From Aquificaceae bacterium (GTDB taxonomy: Bacteria > Pseudomonadota > Gammaproteobacteria > Thiotrichales > Thiotrichaceae), in contig QOAQ01000154.1 of NCBI GenBank assembly GCA_003972955.1, positions 1 through 38,094 of the forward strand: a stretch of DNA of 38,094 nt, given 5' to 3'. This document shows positions 1 through 7,979 of the stretch, in pieces. Both the position numbers and the translations under genes were made by a program. Positions within the stretch are counted from its first letter, which is position 1. Each line of letters opens with the position of its first letter. A model generated the notes under the pieces. It saw nothing but the letters and a program-made list of their open reading frames with translations, did not search any database and was not told where the DNA came from.

Positions 1-2
1 GT

Positions 3-266
3 GCGGCTGATTTTTATCAACCTCAACTAGATGCATCGGCTGCCTTGCCGCAATATGCCTCCGCAGATTACCGTCTAGCAGAATTTGATGCTTATACACT
101 AGGTGCAACCTATCGCTGGGGAGAGCCTAATCATCGTCAATGGTGGGTGACGGGAGAGGCGTATACACAAAAACCAACCAAGCTTTCTTTAACCACTGGG
201 CAGTCAGGTTTTGATGCAAACCCTGGATTTAATGCGGTTATGTTATCAATCGGTGTGAAGTTTTAA
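3..266 (+). CDS. DUF3570-like outer membrane protein, C-terminal fragment (5' truncated)
   Basis: Frame open from window start (AADFYQPQLDASAALPQYASADYRLAEFDAYTLGATYRW...); beta-barrel-like C-terminus ending in F; sits directly before apbE. Confidence 0.6.
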   Translation, partial: AADFYQPQLDASAALPQYASADYRLAEFDAYTLGATYRWGEPNHRQWWVTGEAYTQKPTKLSLTTGQSGFDANPGFNAVMLSIGVKF

Positions 267-268
267 GC

Positions 269-1171
269 ATGGCAGGAGAGCATATAGGCAAGATACGCTT
301 TGAAATACAAGGGTCTGTTGTTATCGGTCATTTTAGCGCAATGGCAAACCCTTGTTCTATTTTTATTGAGCATCAAGACCATGTGAGTATTCAAAAAGCC
401 ATCTATCGCATGGCGCAAGAAGTCTGGCGTATTGAGCAAAAATATTCCCGTTATCTATCGGCTTCCACCCTAGATAATATCAATCATGCCAATGGCGAGC
501 CTGTTTTAATTGATGAGGAAACCTATCATTTATTACAGCTTTCCGATGTGCTTTGGCAAGAAAGCAAGGGGAAATTTGATATTAGTAGTGGCATCTTCCG
601 CACCCTTTGGCATTTTAATCAACAGCAATCCATCCCAACGCAACAGCAAGTGGATGAGATATTAGCCTTTGTTGGCTGGGAGAAAATTAAATACGATCAG
701 CAACACATTACCCTACCCCAAGGGATGCAGATTGATTTTGGTGGTATTGGTAAAGAATACGCCGCAGATTTATGTGCCGCACTCGCGCCAGCGTCATTAG
801 GGCAGAGTGTATTGGTGAATCTTGGCGGTGATGTGGTAGCAAAAGGCGCAAGAGCCGATAATTCGCCGTGGAAAATTGGTATCGAAACCAAACAAGGCGG
901 CGGTAAAGTCTGGAAAGAGATACCCCTTGCAAAAGGCGCAATAGCAACCTCTGGCGATGTCTATAAATCAATACGCTATAACGGCACACGATACGGACAT
1001 ATTATCAATGCCCTTACAGGCTTCCCCGTTACTAACTCCCCGCGCACCGTTACCATCGCCGCACCTAATTGTACCGAAGCAGGAATGCTATCCACATTAG
1101 CTATTTTACAAGGTGAAAATGCCGAAACTTTTTTACAAGAAAAAGACCGCCCTTATTGGGTGCAACGATAA
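269..1171 (+). CDS. apbE: FAD:protein FMN transferase (ApbE family)
   Basis: Motifs YSRYLSASTLDNIN, IDFGGIGKEYAADL, NLGGDVVAKG, HIINALTGFPV typical of ApbE. Confidence 0.85.
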   Translation: MAGEHIGKIRFEIQGSVVIGHFSAMANPCSIFIEHQDHVSIQKAIYRMAQEVWRIEQKYSRYLSASTLDNINHANGEPVLIDEETYHLLQLSDVLWQESKGKFDISSGIFRTLWHFNQQQSIPTQQQVDEILAFVGWEKIKYDQQHITLPQGMQIDFGGIGKEYAADLCAALAPASLGQSVLVNLGGDVVAKGARADNSPWKIGIETKQGGGKVWKEIPLAKGAIATSGDVYKSIRYNGTRYGHIINALTGFPVTNSPRTVTIAAPNCTEAGMLSTLAILQGENAETFLQEKDRPYWVQR

Positions 1172-1189
1172 GTTGCTCATTATCTTCTA

Positions 1190-1368
1190 ATACTCCTGAA
1201 TTCGTGAGGCAACTACGGTATGATGAACAAGCTATTGATTCCACAGTGATTTAAAAAATACCCGCTTAACCTATGGGTGAAGCTAAGATTTTTTAATTTC
1301 ACTGTGAAACCAATATCTTATCCCTCATATCCGCATTTGCCTCACGGATTCTTATATTGCGGGAGTAT
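1190..1368. repeat. MITE-like palindromic repeat, copy 1
   Basis: Imperfect terminal inverted repeats atactcctgaattcgtgaggcaa ... ttgcctcacggattc...ggagtat; internal inverted repeat ttccacagtgatttaaaaaa/ttttttaatttcactgtgaaa; reverse-complement relative at 36690-36849. Confidence 0.85.
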
Positions 1369-1408
1369 TAATGTCGCTATTCTAATTATTTAGCCAAAGT
1401 AACTATCT

Positions 1409-1843
1409 ATGAAAAAGACTTTATACCTTAATGTTGTTGATACTCATCATGAGATTTTTCATGGTGAAATAACAGAAGTTACTGTCTCAGGAGAGATGGG
1501 TGGTTTTACTGTTTTTCTTGGTCATGCCCCGCTTCTTTCATCTTTAAAACCTGGAGAAATGCATTACTCGACCATCAGTGGTGAGCAAGAAAGTTTATTT
1601 GTTTCAGGTGGCATTGTCGAAGTACAGCCTAATTTAGTAACGGTCTTGGCTGATACGATTATTCGGACGGAAGAGTTAGATGCAGAAGCAGCGAAAGCAT
1701 CGATGGATCACGCGAAAGAAAAGCTAAAAACCGCTATAGTCGGCAGTAAAGCGTATGAAGAAATGCAACGTGAGATGGAAATAATGAAGGCATTAATCAA
1801 TTTATCAAAAACAACAAACCGACTTAGAATTAGGCGATATTAG
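1409..1843 (+). CDS. atpC: F0F1 ATP synthase epsilon subunit, solitary
   Basis: LNVVDTHHEIFHGEITEVTVSGEMGGFTVFLGHAPLLSSLKPG...SGGIVEVQPNLVTVLADT matches the AtpC family. Confidence 0.88.
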   Translation: MKKTLYLNVVDTHHEIFHGEITEVTVSGEMGGFTVFLGHAPLLSSLKPGEMHYSTISGEQESLFVSGGIVEVQPNLVTVLADTIIRTEELDAEAAKASMDHAKEKLKTAIVGSKAYEEMQREMEIMKALINLSKTTNRLRIRRY

Positions 1844-1849
1844 GGTATT

Positions 1850-2971
1850 TCATAGTCTCTTAGCCGTCGTAATATGTTTAATATCACAAGTAATTTGTCG
1901 CCCTTTAGGAATGGTAATACCAGGTGCGGTCAATGTCCCTGCAAAAACTCTCGCCTGTTCTTCGAGTAATGCACCTAAAAATCTCCCCTGATAATCACGC
2001 ACACCGTTGGCGGTATTAATGCGTATGGGTTTATTATCTGGGCGATAGTCCATCATAATCGTTGCAAATGCAGCACTTTCTCGCTGAAAAAATGAGAATT
2101 GATACGGACCGTGAATAAGAAAAACTTCCTCCTCCACTAAGCAGCGGTATAACACCAGATCATGCAGTAGACTGCTGTTTTTATCGACCACTGAAAATTC
2201 TACTTTTGCACCATCGTATAACTGAATATTTTCTCCTAAGACGCTATAGCGAACCACGCAATACGCCCCAATACGACATCCTGCACCAATTATAGAGCCT
2301 TCTATAATAGCGCTGGGATGAATCTCTGCGCTGGGATGAATCTGTTTCCAAGCTAGCGATATGCGTTTTTTTAAGTTGGTGTTTCGGCGTGAGAACAATG
2401 CTTTTAGCCAACTGAATGGCGAATATTTTAAGTGTTGCTTAAGATTGGCAAAAATAGCGATTTGATTGGCAAATAAGACATCATGATCACAGTTATAAGG
2501 CATAAGTAATGCAAGTGGAGTGCTATTTATATCGGGCGGGGTTAATGATATTGGGGAATGCGTGGGAGTCGATAGCTCCTCCAATGTGATTAATAATGTT
2601 TCAATAGAGGCATCAATAACGGAGCCTTCATTTTGAGAGGCTGTATTTTTTATCGCAATAATAGGAAGTGTGATTAATCCATCGGTGCCAAGATAATGAC
2701 TATGGCTGTAGTAATCACGAATGGCTTGTTCTGATAGTTGTAATTTAAAATGAAGTTGCTCGGCATTGCCATGATAGCTTTGAATAGCCTGCTTAATCGC
2801 CTGTAAGCCTGAGTAATCAAAAATTAACGCATCACCCAAACTGACTGACCATGTTTTGAGCGGTTTTTTATTGATCGTTATCAAGGTGTGTTGATGATGG
2901 TCTTTAATCGGCTGACAGAGTAAACGGCGTGATTGAAGTGCAGGAGAAAGCACTTCTTGGGAAAAACTCAT
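1850..2971 (-). CDS. Left-handed beta-helix (hexapeptide repeat) nucleotidyltransferase/acyltransferase-like protein
   Basis: IHPSAEIHPSAIIEGSIIGAGCRIGAYCVVRYSVLGENIQLYDGAKVEFSVV hexapeptide repeats; 4-nt overlap with upstream gene. Confidence 0.6.
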   Translation of the reverse strand: MSFSQEVLSPALQSRRLLCQPIKDHHQHTLITINKKPLKTWSVSLGDALIFDYSGLQAIKQAIQSYHGNAEQLHFKLQLSEQAIRDYYSHSHYLGTDGLITLPIIAIKNTASQNEGSVIDASIETLLITLEELSTPTHSPISLTPPDINSTPLALLMPYNCDHDVLFANQIAIFANLKQHLKYSPFSWLKALFSRRNTNLKKRISLAWKQIHPSAEIHPSAIIEGSIIGAGCRIGAYCVVRYSVLGENIQLYDGAKVEFSVVDKNSSLLHDLVLYRCLVEEEVFLIHGPYQFSFFQRESAAFATIMMDYRPDNKPIRINTANGVRDYQGRFLGALLEEQARVFAGTLTAPGITIPKGRQITCDIKHITTAKRL

Positions 2972-3708
2972 AGTTTAAGTGTTGTTGCAGAAGGTGTGCG
3001 CCGTAAAATCTGCCATATACCTGTTATCAGAATTAAAACCGCAATCCATTGATAAAAACCAATACCAAAGTAGATATTCGCTATTTGTTCACGCCAAAAC
3101 TCTAAGCCAAAACGTAGTAAGCCATAGAGTGCGAAAACAATAAATAAACGCCGACCTGCGTATAGGTTTTTCTCATGCAAATGTTGAATAAGATAGAAGA
3201 TAGCAAACAGCCCAATCGCTTCAAAATATTGTACGGGAATACGCGATAAACCATCGCCAAAGTCCAGCCCCCATGAGGCTTCTTTACCGTAACAACAATG
3301 TTGAAAAATACAGCCAATGCGTCCAATTGCCATCATTGCGATTGAGCCTCTGGCAAAACCATCACTGGTATCAAAATGATTGTGTGTAATTTTTTTATAG
3401 ACGACAACAAAAAGAAATGATGCCAAAATCCCACCCATTACCGTTTTAGGGGTAATAGGTGTTACCAGCGTAAGCTGCTCTACTAAACCACCAGAGAAAA
3501 AAGCAGGGACAGCAGAACCGATTAGCGCACCGCTAAAAGCAACCGCGAGCAAGCTCCAGCGTTGCACGGGAGTGATTGCCCATGTTTCAGAGTCGCGTCG
3601 AATCAACCAGCCACCAATCAACATCGCAAGGATGACAAAGAACTGATACGTTAAACGACTACCTGCGCTCAATATTTCTTGGTGATGATGAAGAAGATTA
3701 GTATCCAC
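2968..3708 (-). CDS. Prolipoprotein diacylglyceryl transferase (Lgt)-family paralog
   Basis: Multi-TM; MMAIGRIGCIFQHCCYGKEASWGLDFGDGLSRIPVQYFEAIG and GLLRFGLEFWREQ resemble the Lgt fold signature. Confidence 0.65.
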   Translation of the reverse strand: MDTNLLHHHQEILSAGSRLTYQFFVILAMLIGGWLIRRDSETWAITPVQRWSLLAVAFSGALIGSAVPAFFSGGLVEQLTLVTPITPKTVMGGILASFLFVVVYKKITHNHFDTSDGFARGSIAMMAIGRIGCIFQHCCYGKEASWGLDFGDGLSRIPVQYFEAIGLFAIFYLIQHLHEKNLYAGRRLFIVFALYGLLRFGLEFWREQIANIYFGIGFYQWIAVLILITGIWQILRRTPSATTLKL

Positions 3709-3714
3709 TTGATA

Positions 3715-3855
3715 TTATCTAAATGGAACAGAACAACCCATGATAGATGCAACCGCAATGGCTACTCCCAAGACTGCAATCGTTAATAAGATATTAGTGA
3801 ACAGTGACGGCTTTTGTGAAAGCTTGTCATTTAGTGATAATTCAGTGTTTTTCAT
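3715..3855 (-). CDS. Small single-TM protein (46 aa), not in ORF track
   Basis: MKNTELSLNDKLSQKPSLFTNILLTIAVLGVAIAVASIMGCSVPFR*; strong SD aaggaggt 5 nt before ATG; stop 6 nt before the Lgt-like start. Confidence 0.75.
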   Translation of the reverse strand: MKNTELSLNDKLSQKPSLFTNILLTIAVLGVAIAVASIMGCSVPFR

Positions 3856-3967
3856 GCTACCTCCTTGTGGTTCGTCTTTTGATTATATACCGAGTATAGA
3901 AAACAGCAACGTCCATGTAATGCCTCATAAAAATGAGGTCTATAGTCTTTCACATATTAAATTTCTA

Positions 3968-4019
3968 TTCCCTTCGACTCCGCTCAGGGAACCAGCTCCC
4001 TGAGCGGAGTCGAAGGGAA
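3968..4019. repeat. REP-like hairpin (perfect 23-bp arms)
   Basis: ttcccttcgactccgctcaggga-accagc-tccctgagcggagtcgaagggaa. Confidence 0.85.
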
Positions 4020-4053
4020 ATTATTTAAGTGAATATCTATAGCATATAAGCGC

Positions 4054-4132
4054 GTAGCCTGTGTTGAGTGTGCGAAACACAGGTTTTGTAGATTGATTAT
4101 ATTCCCGCGTTTCGTACCTCAACGCAGGCTAC
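4054..4132. repeat. MITE-like palindromic element
   Basis: Terminal inverted repeats gtagcctgtgttgag / ctcaacgcaggctac (14/15). Confidence 0.7.
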
Positions 4133-4134
4133 CT

Positions 4135-5283
4135 TTAAGAATGGGGCGATGTTGTTGCGGTTGAGGCATTTTTAGTGTTGTCAGCAACTTTTCTTTTCGG
4201 AGCAAATTTATTTAATAAAAAGGCAATAATGCCACCAATGATAAGAATTGAAATAGAAAGAATAGGTCTTGCACTAAACCATGCGATTGCAATGACAAAC
4301 GAGCCTAAAATAAGTGTAAGCACACCTGCAATGACGCTTTTTACTCCACTCAGTAAGGGCCCAATGACAGGAATATAATCTGCAAAACCTGTGAAATAAT
4401 TCAAAATTCCAGAAAAGCTGAGAAACATAACAAACAGCCCAGTAAAGCGTAATATCCATGTTAATGTTGTATTGTTTGCTTGCTCATCTGCAAAAATCTT
4501 AGTAGCAGGAACAATGCCCTGTCGCACAAAAGATAAGGATTTATTATTTTCAGTGGTAAAGTCAGTCAAGTATTTGTTTGCAGATGCTGCGGCAATACTA
4601 TAGATACCTTCAGCGGCTGTTTTGTAGCTGATTTTAACATCGCCAATGCTAGGTTGATTGACATCTTTACCTATAAATAAAAAACTTTTATGGTTTTTAG
4701 CATTATTAATGGTATCTGGAAATGATGATAAACCTAAGGTGTTAGAAAATGGTATCTTAGCAAGCACACTTTTTGAGAGTATGTAGTCACCAATCTTTGC
4801 TTCTGTTGAAAATATCTCATTTGGGTAAGGAAAAGATGGGTTGTAATGCGCCTCTGATTCCTTGAATGTACTTGAGTCTATGGGTTCGGATGACCATTCC
4901 TTAGAGTACTCATAACTTGTTTCATGTTTAGATTCAGCCCTGCTGTGTTGCTTCCATTGATACATCTCCACAATACGTTGTAGCGCCAGACTATTGCTAG
5001 AGGAGATATTAAACTCAGGGTCTTTTGCGGGCGATGTTGCGCTGACTTTACCTTGAATAAGAACCGCTTTTTTATCTAAATCAGGATGAATTTTTGTATC
5101 GGGCAGGGTGGTTATCGCCTGTTGCATTTCATAAAGTGCATCCATTTGATCCACACTTCTGCCTTCGTTAACCCAAAGACCAATGCTAGAGATAAAGAGA
5201 AATAAAAAACCAAAAACAGCACTTGCTCCTGTATTTTTTGGTCGCCCAAATCCTGTAATATTACTTAAAAGTCCCATGATCAC
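4135..5283 (-). CDS. TMEM43 family protein
   Basis: SIGLWVNEGRSVDQ, SNSLALQRIVEMYQWKQ, C-terminal TM cluster LTWILRFTGLFVMFLSFSGILNYF as in the TMEM43/LUMA family. Confidence 0.75.
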   Translation of the reverse strand: MIMGLLSNITGFGRPKNTGASAVFGFLFLFISSIGLWVNEGRSVDQMDALYEMQQAITTLPDTKIHPDLDKKAVLIQGKVSATSPAKDPEFNISSSNSLALQRIVEMYQWKQHSRAESKHETSYEYSKEWSSEPIDSSTFKESEAHYNPSFPYPNEIFSTEAKIGDYILSKSVLAKIPFSNTLGLSSFPDTINNAKNHKSFLFIGKDVNQPSIGDVKISYKTAAEGIYSIAAASANKYLTDFTTENNKSLSFVRQGIVPATKIFADEQANNTTLTWILRFTGLFVMFLSFSGILNYFTGFADYIPVIGPLLSGVKSVIAGVLTLILGSFVIAIAWFSARPILSISILIIGGIIAFLLNKFAPKRKVADNTKNASTATTSPHS

Positions 5284-5499
5284 TCCCTCCTTTTTTTAGC
5301 TTAACTAATTTTTAATCAGTTTCAATTATTGCACCATGAAAGGTATTAATAATAAGGATTATTGGTATCAATCCTTATATAGGCATTCCTAATGGATACA
5401 CGGGATATTTTAATAAAGAATATTTTCCAGACTGTGATCAATTCCCCTTTTTATCATTTTTTAGCATGTGTGGGGGGGCGTATGTGTTCCTTAATACTA

Positions 5500-5664
5500 C
5501 TAAGCGGAGCAAGTGATATAAAGAGCAAGTAAAGCAAGCAAGATAATACCGACGATAACACCTAAAATAATGAGTAGCACTTTGCCAATTTTAAAGAGTG
5601 TCGATGTGCGAGGAGAGGAGGTGCTTTCTTTGTTATTACTGCTCAGTGGTATCTTGTCGGTCAT
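5500..5664 (-). CDS. Small single-TM protein (54 aa), not in ORF track
   Basis: MTDKIPLSSNNKESTSSPRTSTLFKIGKVLLIILGVIVGIILLALLALYITCSA*; overlaps 3' end of the desaturase gene by 29 nt in another frame. Confidence 0.6.
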   Translation of the reverse strand: MTDKIPLSSNNKESTSSPRTSTLFKIGKVLLIILGVIVGIILLALLALYITCSA

Positions 5665-6472
5665 GGCTTTTCTCAAAAAAGGGGTTAATTAAATGTGCGT
5701 ATTGAATGCGTGGACTGTTAGCGTCTAACTCTATGTGATTCCAGCTTAACCATGGCTTGTTATGATGCTCCCAGTGTAAGCCATTATTAAAAAATAGTGT
5801 GTTAAAGCGTTTATTTGCATAAGTACAAATAGGCTCTTCCGCTATGGGTGGGTGTTGACCATAGTTATGCAGTGAGGTGAAGACCCAGCCAAAATAGATC
5901 AGTAAAAAATAGAGTATTAAGGCTTTTAGGCTAACCAACGCTAAGATAATTATACATATAAATAAAGCCATTTTTTGTGGTTGAATACGGGTTTTAATAG
6001 GCGCTAACTCTCCCCAAGCGGGATCAAAAGGGTTTGGGGAGCGGATTAGCCGTAGCACTTGCCGTAGCCAAGCGAAGCAATAATTCCAAACGGAATACGC
6101 TGTTTTTGTACCCTTGGAGAAATGCCAAGTGGATGAAAAATCATTTAGTCCATTGCTATAAGTATGATGATTAAAATGATGCACACGGTAGCCATCAAAG
6201 GGCATGCCTAATAATAAACTAAAGAGTATATTGATGGGCGTAGGATATTTTTTTTGTAAATGCACACATTCATGGAAGAAGATATGAACGCTAAAACTTA
6301 ATAAAATACTCGCTACAAGGATCAATAGAAAAGAGATGAAATAATGATTACTAGAATAAGCGAGTAGAAAAAAAATAAACTCTAGCAAGGGGAAAATGCT
6401 AAGTCGCCACGGGAAAGGCTTGTTGTGTTTATCCTTTATCTTTGTTTTCATTTTATCGCCTTGTTTTGACAC
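5636..6472 (-). CDS. Fatty acid desaturase family membrane protein
   Basis: His boxes HECVH, HHFNHH, LHWEHHNKPWLSW; multiple TM segments. Confidence 0.75.
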   Translation of the reverse strand: MSKQGDKMKTKIKDKHNKPFPWRLSIFPLLEFIFFLLAYSSNHYFISFLLILVASILLSFSVHIFFHECVHLQKKYPTPINILFSLLLGMPFDGYRVHHFNHHTYSNGLNDFSSTWHFSKGTKTAYSVWNYCFAWLRQVLRLIRSPNPFDPAWGELAPIKTRIQPQKMALFICIIILALVSLKALILYFLLIYFGWVFTSLHNYGQHPPIAEEPICTYANKRFNTLFFNNGLHWEHHNKPWLSWNHIELDANSPRIQYAHLINPFFEKSHDRQDTTEQ

Positions 6473-6517
6473 TCTTCACCTGAATTAAAAGTAGTTTACA
6501 CTTTTTTAATCGTAGGC

Positions 6518-6596
6518 GTAGGGTCGGTGAAGTTTACGGAACCGACCAAGTTCGAGCAGTATCATGGTCGGTTTCGCAAAGCTACACCGACCCTAC
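6518..6596. repeat. MITE-like palindromic element
   Basis: gtagggtcggtg ... caccgaccctac terminal inverted repeat; inner aaccgacca / tggtcggtt. Confidence 0.75.
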
Positions 6597-6620
6597 AAAA
6601 GAGAATAGCTCTAGCGTTAC

Positions 6621-6641
6621 GAGCCGACACCGTGTCGGCTC
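6621..6641. repeat. Perfect hairpin gagccgacac-c-gtgtcggctc (terminator-like on + strand)
   Basis: 10-bp arms followed by catttttct on the + strand. Confidence 0.55.
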
Positions 6642-6658
6642 ATTTTTCTAGACAGCAA

Positions 6659-7777
6659 TCAATGCAATGCTAAAAAAGCACGTTCTAAATCGGCTCTTAA
6701 ATCATCTGCATTTTCTAAGCCAAAACATAATCTTACCAGTCCTGTATTAATACCCATATCACGCTTTTCGCTATCACAAAGTGAGGCATGACTGCCTGAC
6801 CACGGTTGTGCCACCATTGAGCTGACACACGCCATTCCTGTGCCTGTATCAAAGAGTGATAAGGCATCTCTAAACAACACATAATGTTGTTGATACGCTT
6901 CGCTAAAGTCAAAAAAGAGTATCCCGCCATAGTGTTGTAATTGTTTTGTGGATGTTTCTGGCAGGTAGATCTTTTTTACCTCGTCTCGTGTTTTAAGAAA
7001 TTGGTATAAGTCTTCTGTAATACGCACATGCTCACGCATACGAATAGGGAAGGTGTGTAGGCTACGGCGTAATAGCCATGCGCTATTGGGATCTAAAATT
7101 GCGCCTGAATAAAAGCGGGATTGCAGTAAATTATCTGCTAATTGCGCGTCATTTGTGGCAATAAATCCGCCCATCACATCGCTGTGTCCTGATATATATT
7201 TGGTGGCGCTGGCTAATGAGAGGTGTGCGCCACATTGTAGTGGTTTTTGAAACAGAGGGGTTGCCCACGTATTGTCAACCACCACTAAGGCTTGAGGATT
7301 TTTTTGTGCGGTAATATCGGCGACTTCTTGAATCGGAATGGTTTTTAGAAAAGGGTTGGTTGGTGTTTCAAATAACACCATTGAGACGTTATCAGGAATT
7401 TCCTCACGCCCTGCACGGGTGGATAAATCTAAAATAGAAAGGGTTAGATTCATCTGCTCGGCGTAGCGTTGAAACAGTTTATAACTGCATCCATAAATAT
7501 ACTGATTAATCACCAGATGATCACCAGGGCGCAGTTGTTGTAAGACCAGCATAATGGCCGACATGCCCGTCGTAGTGCTGACCACCTGCTTGCATTCTTC
7601 TAATAAAGCCAGTGCACCTTCAAACTCTACGCTATTGGGGTTACTTTTGCGGGTATAGAAATAGGGTGAGTCGGCAGTAAAAGCACTGTTTTGGTAGATA
7701 GGGGTAGCAACAGGATGCGTTTTGGCATTGTCGATGCGAAAGTGGAGCGCTTGTGTTTCAGCGTTTTGATTTTTCAT
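6659..7777 (-). CDS. Cys/Met metabolism PLP-dependent enzyme (cystathionine gamma-synthase family)
   Basis: TPIYQNSAF, VVVDNTWATPLFQKPLQCGAHLSLASATKYISGHSDVMGG PLP-Lys motif. The track start at 7861 lies inside a palindromic repeat; M at 7777 (MKNQNAETQALHFRID) is preferred. Confidence 0.85.
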   Translation of the reverse strand: MKNQNAETQALHFRIDNAKTHPVATPIYQNSAFTADSPYFYTRKSNPNSVEFEGALALLEECKQVVSTTTGMSAIMLVLQQLRPGDHLVINQYIYGCSYKLFQRYAEQMNLTLSILDLSTRAGREEIPDNVSMVLFETPTNPFLKTIPIQEVADITAQKNPQALVVVDNTWATPLFQKPLQCGAHLSLASATKYISGHSDVMGGFIATNDAQLADNLLQSRFYSGAILDPNSAWLLRRSLHTFPIRMREHVRITEDLYQFLKTRDEVKKIYLPETSTKQLQHYGGILFFDFSEAYQQHYVLFRDALSLFDTGTGMACVSSMVAQPWSGSHASLCDSEKRDMGINTGLVRLCFGLENADDLRADLERAFLALH

Positions 7778-7803
7778 AGTGAGGGTATCTAATATTAATA
7801 AGT

Positions 7804-7873
7804 GTAGGGTGGGTAATCTTCTCTGCCCACCAAATCCCTGCAACTGGTGGGCAAAAAACACTGCCCACCCTAC
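7804..7873. repeat. MITE-like palindromic element
   Basis: gtagggtgggtaa...ctgcccacc / ggtgggcaaaaaacactgcccaccctac inverted repeat. Confidence 0.75.
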
Positions 7874-7979
7874 AAAGGAGATTTAATAAATGAATATCTA
7901 TAGAACAAAATATCACATCATAATTTTTAGCTGGTTACGAGGCTCCAGCCTCCTAGAATAACGTAACCCGACCTACAGC

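Noticed and set aside
2288-2344. Tandem gcgctgggatgaatct repeat
   Set aside because: Explained by hexapeptide-repeat coding (IHPSAEIHPSA) of the beta-helix domain
3740-4003. 87-aa + strand ORF
   Set aside because: Antisense to the better supported 46-aa minus-strand ORF and ends inside a REP hairpin
5472-5478. G7 homopolymer, possible phase-variable tract
   Set aside because: Short, intergenic, and not placed in an obvious promoter spacer
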